A program made the position numbers and the translations under genes. Positions 28,898 to 39,738 of a DNA stretch of 64,000 nucleotides are shown here, one piece after another. Within the stretch, counting starts at the first letter, position 1; each line of letters begins with the position of its first letter. This DNA comes from Flaccisagitta enflata (Eukaryota > Chaetognatha > Sagittoidea > Aphragmophora). The stretch spans positions 54,002,001 to 54,066,000 of the forward strand of contig OZ231126.1 of the NCBI GenBank assembly GCA_965153355.1, in the 5' to 3' direction. The notes under the pieces are model-generated. The model saw only the letters and a program-made list of their open reading frames with translations, had not been told where the DNA came from and searched no databases.

Positions 28898-29215
28898 ATG
28901 AATTCTCACCAGCAGTATCCGCCAGAAGAGCTCCTGACCGAGTTGATTCACAGGAGTAACAGCGCTTTGGAGGAAGATCGAAGCAAGAGGGACGTCGTTA
29001 CGGCGCATCAATTTGAGGGGTTCGTCGACCAGGCCATTTTGGCTGGACACGAGATTGGAGTGGGACGTTCGTTCATCCAAGAGTTCTTGAGGAGGAACTT
29101 TTCGCTTCAGCCGACCAAATATTTGCAACGACGCCTAGGAGCGGTCCTTCGTAGGCGTGTGGAATCTGGCACATACAAATTAAACAACAATCTCTATTCA
29201 TTCAAAAAAGAATGA
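28898..29215 (+). CDS. small ORF, linker-histone (H15)-like winged helix, 105 aa
   Basis: ATG preceded immediately by an in-frame TAG, open to TGA. Residues ~38-105 read AILAG...GRSFIQEFLRRNF...LGAVLRRRVESGTY...YSF, which follows the H15 pattern (Ala-Ile, Ser/Arg-x-x-Ile in helix 2, then a Leu-x-x-x-Leu-x-x-x-Val-x-x-Gly strand turn). The basic C-terminal tail of a true H1 is absent. No intron is needed. It could be an intronless chromatin protein, a retrocopy or part of a repeat. Resemblance is by eye only. Confidence 0.4.
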   Translation: MNSHQQYPPEELLTELIHRSNSALEEDRSKRDVVTAHQFEGFVDQAILAGHEIGVGRSFIQEFLRRNFSLQPTKYLQRRLGAVLRRRVESGTYKLNNNLYSFKKE

Positions 29216-29219
29216 CTAA

Positions 29220-30080
29220 ATGCATGAAAAGATGGTTGGGTAGACTAACAGTACCCCATTTGCATTTTATGTAAAATTTGCTGTGATGGTTGTTGCAATG
29301 TAAATGGTATCACAGCGGTCAACATGCCCATTATTGTATTTTTAACATTTCAGGCCAAACCATACCAAACGGAATCACTGAAATGTTGGTTGACAGTGAG
29401 ATAAATGCTCCAAATATCTGTAAGATATCATTGCTTCCCCCAAATTACGCTGGAATTGTTGGATCTCACCGAGTTGAAATTGCATATCTTTTTGGGGTTT
29501 TTTTTTTTGATAAAATTGGTGTCCCAACAGCTTTGGTGTCCCAGCAAAAGGCACTGCCATGGCAGTAGTGGTAGTACCTTCTCCTACGCCCCTTTATATA
29601 ACTAATGAGTAACTCTAGTAAAGTTTGAGTATGTAAAATCCTTTTGTTTTGTTTTGTTTTTTTGTTTTTATTTTTTTTTTTGCTCCCTGTTTTTCTTTCA
29701 TACATCCGTGTCAGAAAAGTTACGGGGGCAGCAGCTGCGTCCCCTGACGCCCCGTCTAATACACCTCATTGGAAAATGCCACTTCAATCCCCAATTTTGC
29801 AATTGTTATGGTGACAAGGGAACAGTATCTGATACCAGTTTTACTCAGCAAGTTTGTGTGTTACCCAGCTTGATATATAAGGGGCTAATATCTTACATTC
29901 AAGATGTCAAATTTTCCATCGCTGTTTGTATTGATCAATCTGTTATAAACCAGAGAGACTGATCAAAAAAGAAATGAAGAAGAAAAATGAAAAAATCCTT
30001 GAAGAGTGGTGGGAATTCAAAACCCGAGTCACCCTCAGTTCGAGTGAGATGTGACATGTGAGATCAAGCTCTTTTGCGTG
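29220..30080. other. intergenic, nothing recognised
   Basis: Contains T-rich tracts at 29650-29685 and no recognisable gene or repeat family. Confidence 0.45.
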
Positions 30081-30084
30081 TAAG

Positions 30085-31215
30085 TTTATAGAGGAGGGAT
30101 TTAACAAAAACCACCTAAGAAAAATTGTATCCCTGGGTTTTTTGGTGGTTTTGCACTGTCTACTGAGCTAAGAAAAGAAGTTGACTGAAAAAATATTAAT
30201 GCAAAAGCGGTTGGTTGGGATGTTTGTAAGTACAGTGGGAACCCGGTTTAACGACCCAGAAGGAATTAGGGATTTTTGGTCGTTAAATCCGAATGTTGTT
30301 AAATCGAATTTCTAATTTTCCTCCATTCATCAAAACAGCTTTATATCCAATTAGGGCAAGCATCAGTTTCTAATTATCATAGTCAGTATTCAAGCATTAA
30401 TGCAATTGGTCAACAGACAAAGAAACAGTAAGAGCTAAAGACAAACAGGAAGACAGACAGACAGACACAGACAGACAAACAGAAAGACAGACAGACAGAC
30501 AGACAGGCAGACAGGAAGACAGGCAAACAAAAACAGTCCGACAAATGTAGCATGTAAATGCTCCTAATGTCATGTATGAGAATTAGTGTAAAATACAATA
30601 AACAATTTGTAGGATAAAAAATATTACTCAATAAATAGCTAATTTTGATTTAGATTTTTTTCAATAAAAAGCATATCTATTGATGATAATTCATTCTCTA
30701 TGTTCATAGTTTTTTTTTATTCCACAGCTGTTATCTTGTTCTTTTTTGTGTTTAAAGTTTTAGTTCGTGTTAAAATATTTTTCATCAATTTTATAATATA
30801 TCAAAGCTTTAATGAAAATTTTTAGTAAAAAAAATTAAATAATAAAACAATATGTCAATGTCACTAAATCAGGAAAAAAAATCCTAGGGACTGAAAAAAA
30901 GCGGCTTTAAATCAGGTTTGGCTGTTAAATCAGGTGTTGTTAAATCAGGTAAAATTTACATTGCAAAAGCCTCTAAAAATCTGGGACCAAAGAAACCTGG
31001 ATGTTAAATCTGAAATGTCGTTAAATCAGGTGACGAAAAGGCGGTTGGTTGGGATGTTTGTAAGTACATGTGAAATAGGCGAAAATTCGCCAAAATTGAT
31101 CTTAAAAAAAAAACAAGAAATAAATGAAATAACAGGAAAAACTTAACATGTAAAGTATAAATTTCATATCAATACTTAGCTAAGATATCTTTTTATGTTA
31201 AAATGTCATCTCATG
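30085..31215 (+). mobile_element. repeat family E copy carrying a pogo/Tigger-like insertion
   Basis: 30085-30232 and 31041-31215 match, inverted, the uninterrupted copy at 37735-38030. The inserted block 30233-31040 begins TA/CAGTGGGAACCCGGTTTAACG, the typical start of pogo/Tigger elements, and has repeated GTTAAATCAGG phrases near its right side. GCGGTTGGTTGGGATGTTTG is present on both sides of the insert. A (CAGA)n tract lies at 30415-30530. Confidence 0.65.
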
Positions 31216-31402
31216 ATGTAGAGGTGTCTTGGAGTAGCTCGTCAACTGCTTCCTATATACTATAAATGTTGACTCATCTCTCTTATCTTTTACATCTTTC
31301 ATATATCAGAAAAAAAAACAATGTTATGATGGTAAAAAAATATTCTATTGGAACAATGACAAAAAGCTGTAAAAGCTTGTTAATACATCAATTTATTTGA
31401 TT

Positions 31403-33900
31403 CTAGTCTTCTCCAAAGTCGCTGTTATCTTCATCTTCTACAAAAGCAATTGTATTTGAACATGAGGAGCCTCGAAAATACCCGCAAGCCATTGATCATT
31501 TCATTCTATGTTTCTTGCAGGTGCATTGAGCAGTTCCACAATCAGTAGTACATTTGCACCTAATGATCTTTGAAAGCTCAGCAGGAGCTGGTGGCATATA
31601 TGTCAGTACAGGATGCAACCCTGTGTCTTTGCAGACCCATCCCCACTCCTCAGCTAGCAAATCACATTGGGGATCTTTCTATTGATCTACTTGCAAAAAC
31701 ACTCGCCTGCTATGAAATTTAGCAGCAGCAGAGGTTGGAGGCAATGATTTTGGGTCCACTTGTGTCAATCTTGTAGCCACCTTGTCACAATACTTTTTGT
31801 ATCGAAGGCTATCCAAGGTATCTGATTTCTTTCCATTGTACATCACCATAAATGCAGCTTCGCCAGCTTTGTCAATTTGGGCCTTAGTGGCATTGAAATG
31901 TCAAAAACTGTTGCTGCTTGCTTAAGGGATTTATTTTCTTTGAATTTTTTGAGAATGGACCCTTTTTCTATCCCAAACAAACGTGATGTTGTGTCACAAC
32001 CTAAGAATGCATGCAGAAATGGTATGTGTTTGCATACAAAAGTGCCCAGTTTTGCTTGGACCTCTTTAATGTTCCACACTCATCCTTTTGTATTTTTTTT
32101 GCAATCGAGGCAAAAAAGGTATTCTTGCTGTGTGGAGGCATGTGGTGTAACAAGACAACGAGTAAGTCTGTATCATCTCTAATAAATTCTGTATCCATGG
32201 ATTCTGCAGACTCAAGTGCCTTTTGAACAATGAACAGGTCCGCATCTGCTTGGTCATGAAAAACATGGCTACCTTGATTTGTGAGCTTTGTGCCAAGAAA
32301 ATCGATGAATTGCTGTTTGTTTTTTGGGTCACTAAGGAATGCCTCTTTTGTGACACTAAGACTCATGTCCAGACTGAATGTAACACTCACTCCCTTTTTC
32401 CCCGTCAGACTGCACTTGTGAGTCATATCTTTGGTTGTAAATTCTTTGTAACCATCAAAAACCACCACAGCTTCTCCATAGTTGGTGCTTACATAATTGC
32501 TGTAGGTTTCTAAAATGCCTTCATAAGTAGGGCCACGTGACCAAGGAATCCTGTGTAGGAGAACACCTCCATCTAGTACATACCTGACACCATCTGGGAC
32601 AGAGGCTGCATTTTGATTAACAGTTGACCATATTGCGTCAGCAAGAGTGGACTTTTGGGCTTCATGCAGCAATTCAGGTGTTTTTGCAAGAGCCATTGGA
32701 ATGGTGATTAATTCATGCTTGAAAATAGTTTCAGGATCGATACTGTCACTCCTTTCAGCTGCCACAGCATGCAAGCTTTTGAAACAAGATATGTGGCTCA
32801 AATTGCACAATATCTCCATCTACTTTGACATCATTTTTGGAACCCATGGTTACAGCCTGATCTTTCTTCTTAAAAGAAAAATCACTCACTTTCTCTCCAA
32901 CCATCTTTTCTAGTATCTGGTCACCGATTGCTGCAGCATTATCAACATTGACTGATGAGTGTGCATGAACACTATTGGCAATATTGCAGAACACATCTCC
33001 ATACTAAAATGGGTTTCTTTCTTGTAAGAATTCGGCCACAAGGCGTGTATCTTTCCAATCACGACTTATCCTGATAGCCCCATCTCTGTATGCTGCTCTC
33101 CACTCCTTCTGGTGGTGTTTGTCAGTTCCTGTATAGCTTGATGAGCAGAGGCACATAGGCGCATGGAAAGTGTCCACACATTGCGCTGTTCCTCATTCAT
33201 GCCACTATCATGTGTCAATCCTCCACTGGTCTTTAGATTGCGCATCAGGCATTGTTCAATCACCTGATCGCTAGGGATCCCAGCCCAGAACCTATCACTC
33301 CTCCGCACTACGAACAATCCATTAGAGAACTTATAAAGAACATCTGGGTGAGTCATCTCTAACTCATGCACTTGCTGCAGATATATGTTTCCCGATTTTG
33401 TGTAATTGTTGTGCCCAGCAGCGGCTGGATATTTGAGCAAATCTGCAAAGCTACCAAAGTGCATAGGATGGTTTCCAAGCCTCTCTGCTTTTATGTATCT
33501 TTTCAATATGTCAACCACTGGACATATACTGAAGCCAAAACCGGGCCATTTTGCTTGATTGTAGATCTTCTTTCTGAGCTGAGAGAAGCTTTTCAAGTTC
33601 ATCTAAAGGCTCTCTTAAAACTTCTTCCATTGCTCCACCACCTATCATGGCCTCATGTAACTTCTCAAATTTACTGTAGAGCATGTCTGTTGCATTGCTC
33701 GAGTCCATTTCATTGCCTTTCTCTATGGTTGAAATTGGGTCATGGAAAATTTTTGATAAAAGTAGACCATTCAAAACAGAGTCCACAATTATATGACCCT
33801 TTATAACTCTGTAAATGATCTTACCAGACATAATGTGGTCAATGCTATTCTTTTCAAAAATTGTTTCCAAGATATTCTCCAAGCCAGAATTAGACATCAA
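31403..33900 (-). pseudogene. decayed member of a recurrent PIN/XPG-like, Cys-tailed invertebrate family
   Basis: Blocks in order on the minus strand: MSGKIIYRVIKGHIIVDSVLN (33840), AAGHNNYTKSGNIYLQQVHEL (33410), RRSDRFWAGIPSDQVIEQCLM (33290), GEKVSDFSFKKKDQAVTM (32890), WSRGPTYEGI (32540), VVFDGYKEFTTKDMTH (32450), DADLFIVQKALESA (32240), DDTDLLVVLLHH (32170), HAFLGCDTTSRLFG (32010) and a CxC...CxC...C tail (31500). I know this architecture as an uncharacterised multi-copy protein in many invertebrate genomes. The paired acidic motifs and GCDTTS resemble PIN/XPG-family nucleases (inference). Frame changes occur near 33530, 33080 and 32000, and in-frame stops near 33007 and in the Cys tail (~31490), so it is not functional. 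Confidence 0.7.
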
Positions 33901-34392
33901 ATGTCCCGAACCGAAACCGAGGAAAAAAACGCCATACGCAAGGCCTTAGACAGCAACCATAAGAAATCTTTACCCGTACGGTCTCGGAACTGGCAGCAAA
34001 ACATTAGAAAATTGTTTGTAGATACGTTTTGCTCTTTACCGTGTCCTGGACAAAATTGCGAAACCTAGACGAAATGTTCTACATCCAGGACACGAAAACT
34101 AACTAGCTGAATGAAACGTAAAGTGATACTTTGCAGCTATAAAATACATCAAAATATTTGCTGCTTTGTCATATACCTCTCTGACTCAACTGGGCTCATA
34201 CGACATGTATGTACCATGAATAAAAGGACCAAGAATAAAAGGAAACATGTTAACAAGGTAACACTTTTTTATTTTGAACAATAACTACAGCAATTCCTTA
34301 GGTTTATGAAGATGTTCATCTTGACCTCGTCATAGTCAAATAATCTTATACTATCCAATATTTTTTGTCTGTCACATTATGTCTGTCTGTCT

Positions 34393-34715
<323 letters not shown>

Positions 34716-34742
34716 TGTGTTCTCTCTCTTTGTTTGAGTAAG

Positions 34743-34876
34743 AACAAGGCCGGATACACAGCAATCCAGTTGCAGATGGTTGGGCAGGAGTAGTGATGCG
34801 AAAACCACTTGGAATTCAGAAAAATTACCGACTGACCGACACGGCAAGTTGCAGAGTCGCTTTTTTGCGACTAAAC
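34743..34876 (+). mobile_element. (GTCY)n hairpin element, GCGAC subtype
   Basis: ACAAGGCCGGATACACAGC start, GGTTGGGCAGGAG core, only three CGAC units and GAGTCGCTTTTTTGCGACTAAA end. Confidence 0.72.
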
Positions 34877-35712
34877 ACAGACTAAGCCTTCAGACTGTCC
34901 AAAATTCTTATTTAACTTGACTAAACCCGTCAACTGCAAAGTTACGCATCTAGCATACTCAAAATAAAAGCCGGAAATACGGAATTTAAGCGGGCGTCCA
35001 TGTCCCCTGGCGTGGAAAGATCGCTACGAAGAAACCGCAGCCCGCAGGACCTGTGTCTGTGGGTGCGGTGACATGTGTGTGTGTTGCATCAGAAAGTTGA
35101 TATAGCCGGATACACGACCAGTAAGTATTCGCTAACGGATGACAAGGGCAGTAATGTGAGTGGGCAGGGCGGTATGGGGGTGGGCAGGGGCTGTAATTTG
35201 GCTGGGCAGAAGCTGTAATGCTCAAAAGTCGCTATTTCAGCCAATCTTGTGTCAAAAAAGTTTTGCATTCCTGACCTTTGAATCTTCTTACAGACACTTT
35301 CTCTTAGAGAGTCGTTTTGCAAGCTACTGAAACGCATGAACGAGGTCATGACAGAGACGGTGAAGCCCTTATGATTCACACCCAAGAAAACCTGATTGAT
35401 TTTGATCAGCAGGTCATGATTCCACTCCTTTCACGCTCAATTTTGGCAAGATGATGACGTAAGCCTCGACGAAAGCCTGCAGGAATTCTGCGTCCATGAT
35501 GATACAGAATATGAAAATGACTTTTTTGTCCGTTTGTTATTTTGCATCGATAAAAGCAGCAAAAATCTAAACAGAGTATGGGTCCGCGGCTATGGTCAAT
35601 CGGCGTTCCCAAACGCCCATGTCGATAAGAGTTGTCATACGGCGTTGTCAGTCGGCTAAAGGCAATGACGTATGATTCCACATAAGGCATTTTGTTCCAG
35701 CTTTGAATAGTA

Positions 35713-36584
35713 GTGTCTGTTTTGAGGTCTGGGAGAGATATTTTGTGGCCGGAGAGAGTTGATTTCAGGCCTAAGAAGGTTGGTTTCAGGTCTAAGAGGG
35801 GTGATTTTAGGCCTGGAAAGGCAAATTTTAGGCTTGGAAGGGCTGAATTGAGTCCCAGAAGCGCTGTTTTGAGCTTCTGAGAGAATTGATTTGGGCCTGG
35901 GTGGGCTGATTCTATGCTAGGGAGGGATAATTTGAAGCCTGAGAGAGCTGATTTCAGGCCTGAGAATGCTGATTTGAGGGCTGAGGGGGCTAATTTGAGG
36001 CATGAGAGGGCTGATTTCAGGCCCAACAGGTCGCCCAAGGGCAATATGTGGTCAGCGATACCCGTTGCGCTGGTTTGCATGGTTGTAAATCGGAATGAGA
36101 GGCAGGGCAGCGGCCCCGAAGGGGACAAAGTCCTGTAGAACACAGGGGACTTTCGTTTGTTTGTCCGTCCATCCGTCCGCCCCCCCAGGCCCTCTCAGGC
36201 CTGAAATCTGCCATCTCAGGCCTAAAATCTGACCTCTCAGGCCTCAAATCTGCCCTCTCAGGCTTTATCTGAGAGGGCAGATTTCAGGCCTGAAGGGCAG
36301 ATTTAATACCTGACAGGCAGATTTCAGGCTTGAAAGGGCAAATTTCAGGCCTGAGGGAGCAGATCAAGGCCTGAGAGGGCAGGTTCCAGGCTGAGGAGAG
36401 GGCAAATTTCAGGCAGAGGGCGATTGCAAAGGCCTGAGAGGCAGATTTTAGGCCTGAGAGGGCAGATTTCCAGGCCTGAGAGGACAGATTTTAGCCGAAA
36501 GGGCCTGGGGAAAGACGAGACGAACAAACAAACGAAAGTCCCCTGTGTTCTACAGGACTTCGTCCCCTTCGGGGCCGCTGCCCA
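35713..36584. mobile_element. foldback element (family G), copy 3, with two minisatellite arrays
   Basis: Arms at 36112-36175 and 36518-36584 are inverted copies (GGGCAGCGGCCCCGAAGGGG...). Arrays of ~21-22 bp (TTTCAGGCCTGAGAGGGC type) fill both 35740-36020 and 36180-36510. The element is similar to 12640-13005 but much longer. Confidence 0.75.
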
Positions 36585-37061
36585 AAAAGGCCAATTTGAG
36601 TCCCTGAGAGTGCGGATTTGAGGCCTAGAATGGCTTGGGGGTGGGGGGACGGAGAAACGGAGAAACAAAATTGTCCTCCGGAGCCACTGCCCAAAAAGGG
36701 ATGAACAGACTGACAAATGGGTGAACCAACAGAGGGACAAAGCAGGTGGTAGATTCGCGTAGCACGCAACTAAAAATATAATTATGTGCATAATAAGTTT
36801 TGCAGATGTATGTATTTTACCAGTCTTAGGAAAAAACCTTTTCAGTTGCATTAAAGCCGTCTTGTTCTTGATTGCTGTCAACCATCCATAAAAGCGTAAC
36901 GCAGCGTCGAATCCATTCGCTTTTGAATATTTGGTGAAGTTTGCGATTCTTATGAGCAGAATGAAAAATATGCGCAGCTTTTCTCAGTTTCACATTATCG
37001 ATACTACCGTGTTTGATTTATGTGACACTGAAAGTTCCTTCCGTTTGTTTGTGCTTGCGTG

Positions 37062-37068
<7 letters not shown>

Positions 37069-37140
<72 letters not shown>
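37069..37140 (+). repeat. (CT)n microsatellite
   Basis: About 72 bp of pure CT. Confidence 0.97.
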
Positions 37141-37142
<2 letters not shown>

Positions 37143-37734
37143 CCCTTGCTCTCGCCCTTACGCTCGCTTTGCTCTCTCGCTCTCTCGTCCTTGCGCTCTC
37201 CTGCACTCGCACTCCCTCCCCAGCTCTCACTTTCGCTCTCTCTAGCTCTCTGTAGTATTCTGTGTCCAAAAATAAAAACTGTGTGGACAATAGAATAATA
37301 CCAACGCTCTTGACAGATAGACTGATCTGGTCATTTCTTTTAGTACCTACAATAGCTCCACGTCAATGTGTGAAGAATTCCCCTTCATAAGTACTCCCAA
37401 ATCTTCAAAACGTTTTTCGTTTTTCTTCATGACGAAAAAAAAATAAACGACTTGCAGGACTTGAAAAGTAGGAGTGCGAATGACTTTATGCGGCGATTCA
37501 ACGCCTCAGTTGTTTTACATTGCTTTCCTTCATATGCATAGCTACCTGATTTACAAAGGGTACTTGAAAGGCTGGTTGTTTGGTTGGTTGATCATAGCAT
37601 TAATTTCAGTTGGTCAGAAATCCATATTCTTTTAGGTGTTTAGTCACTGACACATTACTGTACACTATAGTCCATCTGTCCGTCTGACGCGCTATTCCAG
37701 CACGCCTTAATATCATGAGAGAACATCATGACAT

Positions 37735-38030
37735 GAAAAGATATCTTAGCTAAGTATTGATATGAAATTTTTACTTCGTATATAAAGTTTTTTCTATTTT
37801 TGTACTTATTTCTTTATTTTTAAAAAATTGATTTTGGCGAAATTTCGCCTATTTCATATGTACTTATAATCATCCCAACCAACCGCTTTGCATTGATGTT
37901 TTTTCAGTCAACTTCTTTTCTTAGTTCAGTAGACACTATGTACAGTGCAAAACCACCAAAAAAACCAGGGATACAATTTTTCTAAGGTCCGGTCTGGTTA
38001 TTTGCTAAAATCCCTCCTCTATTAGGTTAT
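37735..38030 (-). mobile_element. repeat family E, uninterrupted copy
   Basis: Inverted relative to 30085-31215 and lacking the 800-bp insert, so it shows the empty target. Shares AGCTAAGATATCTTTT and GCGAAA...TTTCGCC segments with the other copy. Confidence 0.75.
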
Positions 38031-38159
38031 GGAAGTCGGCTGGTTGCAGTGGGTGAGGTGCGGTGGAGGCGAAAAGGGTACAGTAGATCTCGTCTAGGGG
38101 GCAAGCATTGTAGAACAAGGCCGGATACACGGGCCAAGACTGTGCGCCGGGCGTTATTA

Positions 38160-38300
38160 ATTCTTAGACCTATCCCTAGTTCCATCAGACCTATCCCTAG
38201 CTATAATTTCTCCTAGCTCTATCAGACTATTCCCAAACTCTATCAGACCTATCCCGAGCTCTATCAGACCTATCCTACACGCGATCCGACCTATGACCAG
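38160..38300 (+). repeat. degenerate ~23-bp tandem repeat
   Basis: CTATCAGACCTATCCCGAGC-like units recur about six times, next to a partial (GTCY)n element start at 38113. Confidence 0.8.
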
Positions 38301-38444
38301 ACCTGCCTCCAGCCTGCCACCCAGCTCGATCAGGTGACGTAATCGTGGCTGATTGTTTCTAGTACTTAAAGTGGCAGTATCATCAATGATGAACAAAATG
38401 AGTTTTAAATGATTTCAAACATTTTTTAGCGATTTTTCATTTGA

Positions 38445-38656
38445 GTGTGACCTGACCAACGGATGGACAAACAGACAGAACCTCTTATAGAGGTGCTATG
38501 GCGCATCTGGGAATCATCCTAGCATATTTCTGAATCATTTCCAGTGATTTTTGCTTCTTTTCGAGATTTTTAACTCGAGCGTGACCGACCGACCGACCAA
38601 CTGACCAACCAACCAACAGAAAGAGCTAGTTATAGAGGTGCTATGGCGCACCTAAA
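38445..38656 (+). mobile_element. two partial (GTCY)n element 3' ends
   Basis: Both end in TTATAGAGGTGCTATGGCGCA-type hairpins (38498 and 38656), each preceded by a short GACC/GACA array and TTT-CGAG/TCGAGCGTGAC sequence. Confidence 0.6.
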
Positions 38657-38714
38657 AACGAATGAAGCCACGGGAGTAATATTTGAAACAGATTAATAAA
38701 AAAGTGCCTAATTA

Positions 38715-39050
38715 CCCATGATGGCTGGTTGCCATGGAAACACATTTCCACATATTTTTGCTAAAATATTGATATTTTGTGAAATTTATTGCAAGAATGT
38801 TTCTTGAAATTAAATTTTCTACAACTTTCCCACAGTATTTTCTGTAAGAATTTTACCCATTCAGCGGTTGCTAGGGGGTTGTCACACATGGATCGCTGCC
38901 TAGCAACAGCCAAACAAGCAATTTTCTTACAGAGCATATTGTGGGAAAGTTGTTGCAAATTTGATTTTAAGCAATGTTCCTTAAAAATCTCTCAAAATAT
39001 TGATACTATAGCAAGAAGGCATGTTACTAAGGCAACCAACCATCATAAGG
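38715..39050. repeat. ~335-bp imperfect palindrome
   Basis: The left half (GATGGCTGGTTGCCATGGAA, AATATTGATATTTTGTG, ACAACTTTCCCACA) reappears inverted in the right half (TGTGGGAAAGTTGTTG, CAAAATATTGATA, AAGGCAACCAACCATC). The centre is at about 38880, at GGTTGCTAGGGGG. Foldback MITE likely. Confidence 0.8.
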
Positions 39051-39469
39051 AATGAATCATTCTTTTAATAGGTCCCAGTCCAAATATCATTCCCCTCACT
39101 TCATTTCTCTTCACATTATCCTTGCCCCCGTCAGCTCAAGTCTAGACAAGATCTACTGTATCTGTGGTGGTGGTGATGGTGGTGGTGATAGTGATGATGA
39201 AAGCGGCGCAGTGGCCGGTGCAGTAGTGATATTGAGACTTCGGTATTCCCTGCGGTACTTGCTAAAGAGTGCCAGAGTGACTTCTATATGGCTTAATCCA
39301 ATACCATTTACCTTTGAAAAAAGAAAGAAATGTTAGAGAATTGCCAGAACTCATTCATTAAATCAATTCAATTTCATTCCAAATTAGCACATCACTCATT
39401 TGAAATCAATTGCTCTAGAGATTCCAGTAGCGTGGATGTTCTCCCAAGACAAGCACAGGTGACAGAAAG

Positions 39470-39526
39470 GAGAGAGAGTGAGAGAGAGCGCGAGAGAGAG
39501 AGCGAGAGAGAGAGAGAGAGAGAGTG

Positions 39527-39560
<34 letters not shown>

Positions 39561-39600
39561 CATAGACAGACAGACAGACAGACAGACAGAGACAGAGAAT
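39470..39600 (+). repeat. (GA)n and (GACA)n tract
   Basis: Purine-rich GA repeat with GACA units at the right end. Confidence 0.95.
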
Positions 39601-39738
39601 GACTGACAAACAGAAACTGGGAGACAAATGGTGACAGACACGCAGAGACACGCTTTTTTTTTAGATTTCCTATTTGCCAAGATAGTCAAGCAATCGGACG
39701 CCTTATTTATTCAACTTTATTTTCGTCACTTCCGTCAG

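Noticed and set aside
33793-34068. Plus-strand 91-aa ORF at the 5' end of the PIN-like pseudogene
   Set aside because: Largely the complement of the pseudogene's N-terminal region, with no recognisable domain.
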